Assembly: GCA_022709445.1 (NCBI GenBank)
Contig: JAKLIU010000024.1
Coordinates: forward strand, 1 to 13,738
DNA from: Spirochaetota bacterium
Lineage (GTDB): Bacteria > Spirochaetota > Spirochaetia > Treponematales > UBA12059
Direction of reading: 5' to 3'
DNA length: 13,738 bases
Shown here: positions 12,580-13,738 of the stretch, in pieces
How the letters are laid out: each line of letters begins with the position of its first letter
Numbering within the stretch: position 1 is the first letter of the stretch
Program-made: the position numbers and the translations under genes
Notes under the pieces: model-generated
What the model was told of the DNA's origin: nothing
Databases searched by the model: none
What the model saw: only the letters and a program-made list of their open reading frames with translations

Positions 12580-13361
12580 GTTTGGCTCCGTTCGCCGAAA
12601 ATGGCCGTACCGACGCGCACCAGGGTCGAGCCTTCCCCGACAGCCAGCTCCAGGTCGTTGGTCATGCCCATGGAGATCGTGTCCCAGCCGGGAGCTCCGG
12701 CGAGCGGGGCGCGCCTGAAGGCCTCGGCGCAACGCCTGAACGAGGCCCGGATGGTCTCCCGGTCGGCCGTGTAGGGGGCCATGGTCATCAGGCCCCGGGG
12801 ACGGAGCGACGGGAAGTTTCCGGCGGCCTTGAGGGCGAGGAACAGGCCATCCTCGTCCGGGAAACCGGCTTTGGAGGCCTCCCCGGTATGCAGTTCGAAG
12901 AGCAGGTCCAGGACCGTCCCGGCTGCATCCGCGCGCCTGCCCAGTTCCTCCACCAGCCTGACGGAATCCACCGACTGCACGCAATCGAAGAGGCCAACGG
13001 CTGCCTTGGCCTTGTTCCCCTGCAGGTGGCCGATCAGCTCGAGACGCGCGCCGGGGAACAGGTTCCGGAACCCGGCAGGGAACTTGCGCTCCGTCTCCTG
13101 CACCCTGCTCTCGCCGAAACAGCGGATGCCGGCGGCGTAGGCCGCCGCCACCGCCTCCAGGGGGTTGAACTTGGTGACGGCCATCAGCGTCACCCCTGAC
13201 GGATCCCTGCCGGCCGCCGCGCAGGCGGCGTCCAGCCGGCCGCGGACCGCCGATATCGCGGCGGAGACCGCATTCCGGTACTCCGGGGAGCCCGGCTCGT
13301 GCTGGAGCGGCCCCGGGCGGGGTGCCAGCGGCAGGACCGGCGGGGTCGGCGGGTCGATCAC
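12576..13361 (-). CDS. yggS: PLP homeostasis protein, YggS/PROSC family
   Basis: 261 residues from the GTG at 13361-13359, with GGGAG five bases before it and a GTGA overlap with the upstream stop. Seen: the PLP lysine in AVTKFNP (Lys64), FGESRVQE at 82-89, LIGHLQGNK at 109-117, SVDS at 130-133, GEASKAGF at 160-167, GLMTMAP at 190-196, MGMTND at 231-236 and STLVRVGTAIFGER at 245-258. Known: a single-domain TIM-barrel protein that binds pyridoxal 5'-phosphate and keeps free PLP in balance; no catalytic activity is established. Oddities: about 27 extra residues, rich in Pro, precede the usual start of the fold (around YRNAVSAAISAVRGRL), and the usual ENRVQE is ESRVQE. The supported ribosome site makes the extension likely to be real. 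Confidence 0.94.
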   Translation of the reverse strand: MIDPPTPPVLPLAPRPGPLQHEPGSPEYRNAVSAAISAVRGRLDAACAAAGRDPSGVTLMAVTKFNPLEAVAAAYAAGIRCFGESRVQETERKFPAGFRNLFPGARLELIGHLQGNKAKAAVGLFDCVQSVDSVRLVEELGRRADAAGTVLDLLFELHTGEASKAGFPDEDGLFLALKAAGNFPSLRPRGLMTMAPYTADRETIRASFRRCAEAFRRAPLAGAPGWDTISMGMTNDLELAVGEGSTLVRVGTAIFGERSQT

Positions 13362-13738
13362 AGGAACTCCCGCAGGGACTCGTCTATGCCCTTCCGCATC
13401 TCGAACCAGAACGACAGGGCCGCCTCGGCCGGATCCTCCGCGAAGGCGTCTATCCAGCCCTGGAGTGCGGGATCGCCGTTCCCGTCCACGTCCCGGACGC
13501 GCTCCAGGAAGGTCTGTATGAAGCGCCGGTCGGCCCGGCTCTCCCAGTACGCGCCCGCGTTGCGGCTGTTGATCCTGGAAGCGGCCACCTCCACCGCCCG
13601 CAGATAGTCGTCACGCTTGCCGTAGACGGCCTCGAAGGCCGACGGCAGGATATCCTCGGCCCAGGCGCGGTGGAAGCGGCAGACGCCCGCGTTGTCCATG
13701 ACCAGTTCCTTCTTGAGCCGGTCCGCGCACTTGCGGCC
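13358..13738 (-). CDS. Aldehyde:ferredoxin oxidoreductase-family protein, C-terminal part
   Basis: The frame is open from the right edge (13738) to the TGA at 13360-13358, giving 126 residues; the start is outside the window. An ATG at 13699 exists, but the 13 codons before it read CADRLKKELV and continue the same protein, so it is not the start. Seen: DNAGVC (13696-13679), matching the DxxGLC motif that in tungsten aldehyde:ferredoxin oxidoreductases binds the pterin cofactor and gives the last cysteine to the [4Fe-4S] cluster. About 106 residues follow that cysteine, close to the known enzymes. Known: these enzymes oxidise aldehydes to acids and reduce ferredoxin in anaerobes. The N-terminal pterin domain and the first three cysteines cannot be seen, so substrate and activity are open. 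It overlaps yggS by 4 bases (GTGA). Confidence 0.65.
   Translation of the reverse strand, partial: GRKCADRLKKELVMDNAGVCRFHRAWAEDILPSAFEAVYGKRDDYLRAVEVAASRINSRNAGAYWESRADRRFIQTFLERVRDVDGNGDPALQGWIDAFAEDPAEAALSFWFEMRKGIDESLREFL

Noticed and set aside
12580..12984. N-terminal extension of the unknown exported protein by 135 codons
   Set aside because: That part lies entirely within yggS in another frame; the GTG at 12579 has a good ribosome site and starts a signal-like sequence.

Overview
This is a GC-rich (about two thirds G+C by eye), densely packed stretch of bacterial chromosome. Most genes are housekeeping or carbohydrate-metabolism genes. I see no phage, transposase, CRISPR or toxin-antitoxin genes. 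The mix of genes (an atypical UDPGP-family pyrophosphorylase beside a Glk-type glucokinase, a 553-residue cofactor-independent phosphoglycerate mutase, the three-gene ABC-2 exporter type, and a Lon with an IPLNGKPIFPG N-terminus) would fit a high-GC member of the Spirochaetota. That placement is an inference from gene style and needs a similarity search.

Layout. (1) 2-1995, plus strand: the end of a glucokinase gene overlaps by 4 bases a UDPGP-family nucleotidyltransferase gene; together they suggest entry of glucose into sugar-phosphate and UDP-sugar pools. A strong hairpin at 2017-2041 separates them from lon and acts as its terminator. (2) 2062-4413, minus strand: Lon protease with a recognisable sigma70-type promoter. 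(3) 4559-5518, minus strand: a PfkB-family sugar or nucleoside kinase. It diverges from (4) 5595-8238, plus strand: an ATPase and two ABC-2 permeases joined by ATGA overlaps, one exporter. The 76-base gap between (3) and (4) holds back-to-back promoters that leave almost no 5' untranslated region on either side. (5) 8290-8363: tRNA-Val(UAC), followed by a bidirectional terminator and about 350 bases without a gene. This stretch contains repeated copies of the tRNA 3' end and several GC-clamped hairpins, and is the most unusual part of the window. (6) 8712-8915, plus strand: a small lysine-rich protein with an acidic tail. (7) 13738-8949, minus strand: a seven-gene run, aldehyde:ferredoxin oxidoreductase-like (partial), yggS, an unknown exported or membrane protein, a flavodoxin-fold-like protein, apt, gpmI and a CYTH protein. 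The first three are joined by GTGA overlaps, and an internal promoter lies before the flavodoxin-like gene.

The strongest leads are non-coding. A perfect 19-base copy of the tRNA-Val 3' end lies 245 bases downstream of the original, with an inverted partial copy between them. A module of the form CAGGG - hairpin - GACCGTAAGC occurs both there and, with a different but still paired stem, between the PfkB kinase and lon. Three genes appear to be transcribed as leaderless or nearly leaderless mRNAs. I found no convincing new multi-gene protein system here.
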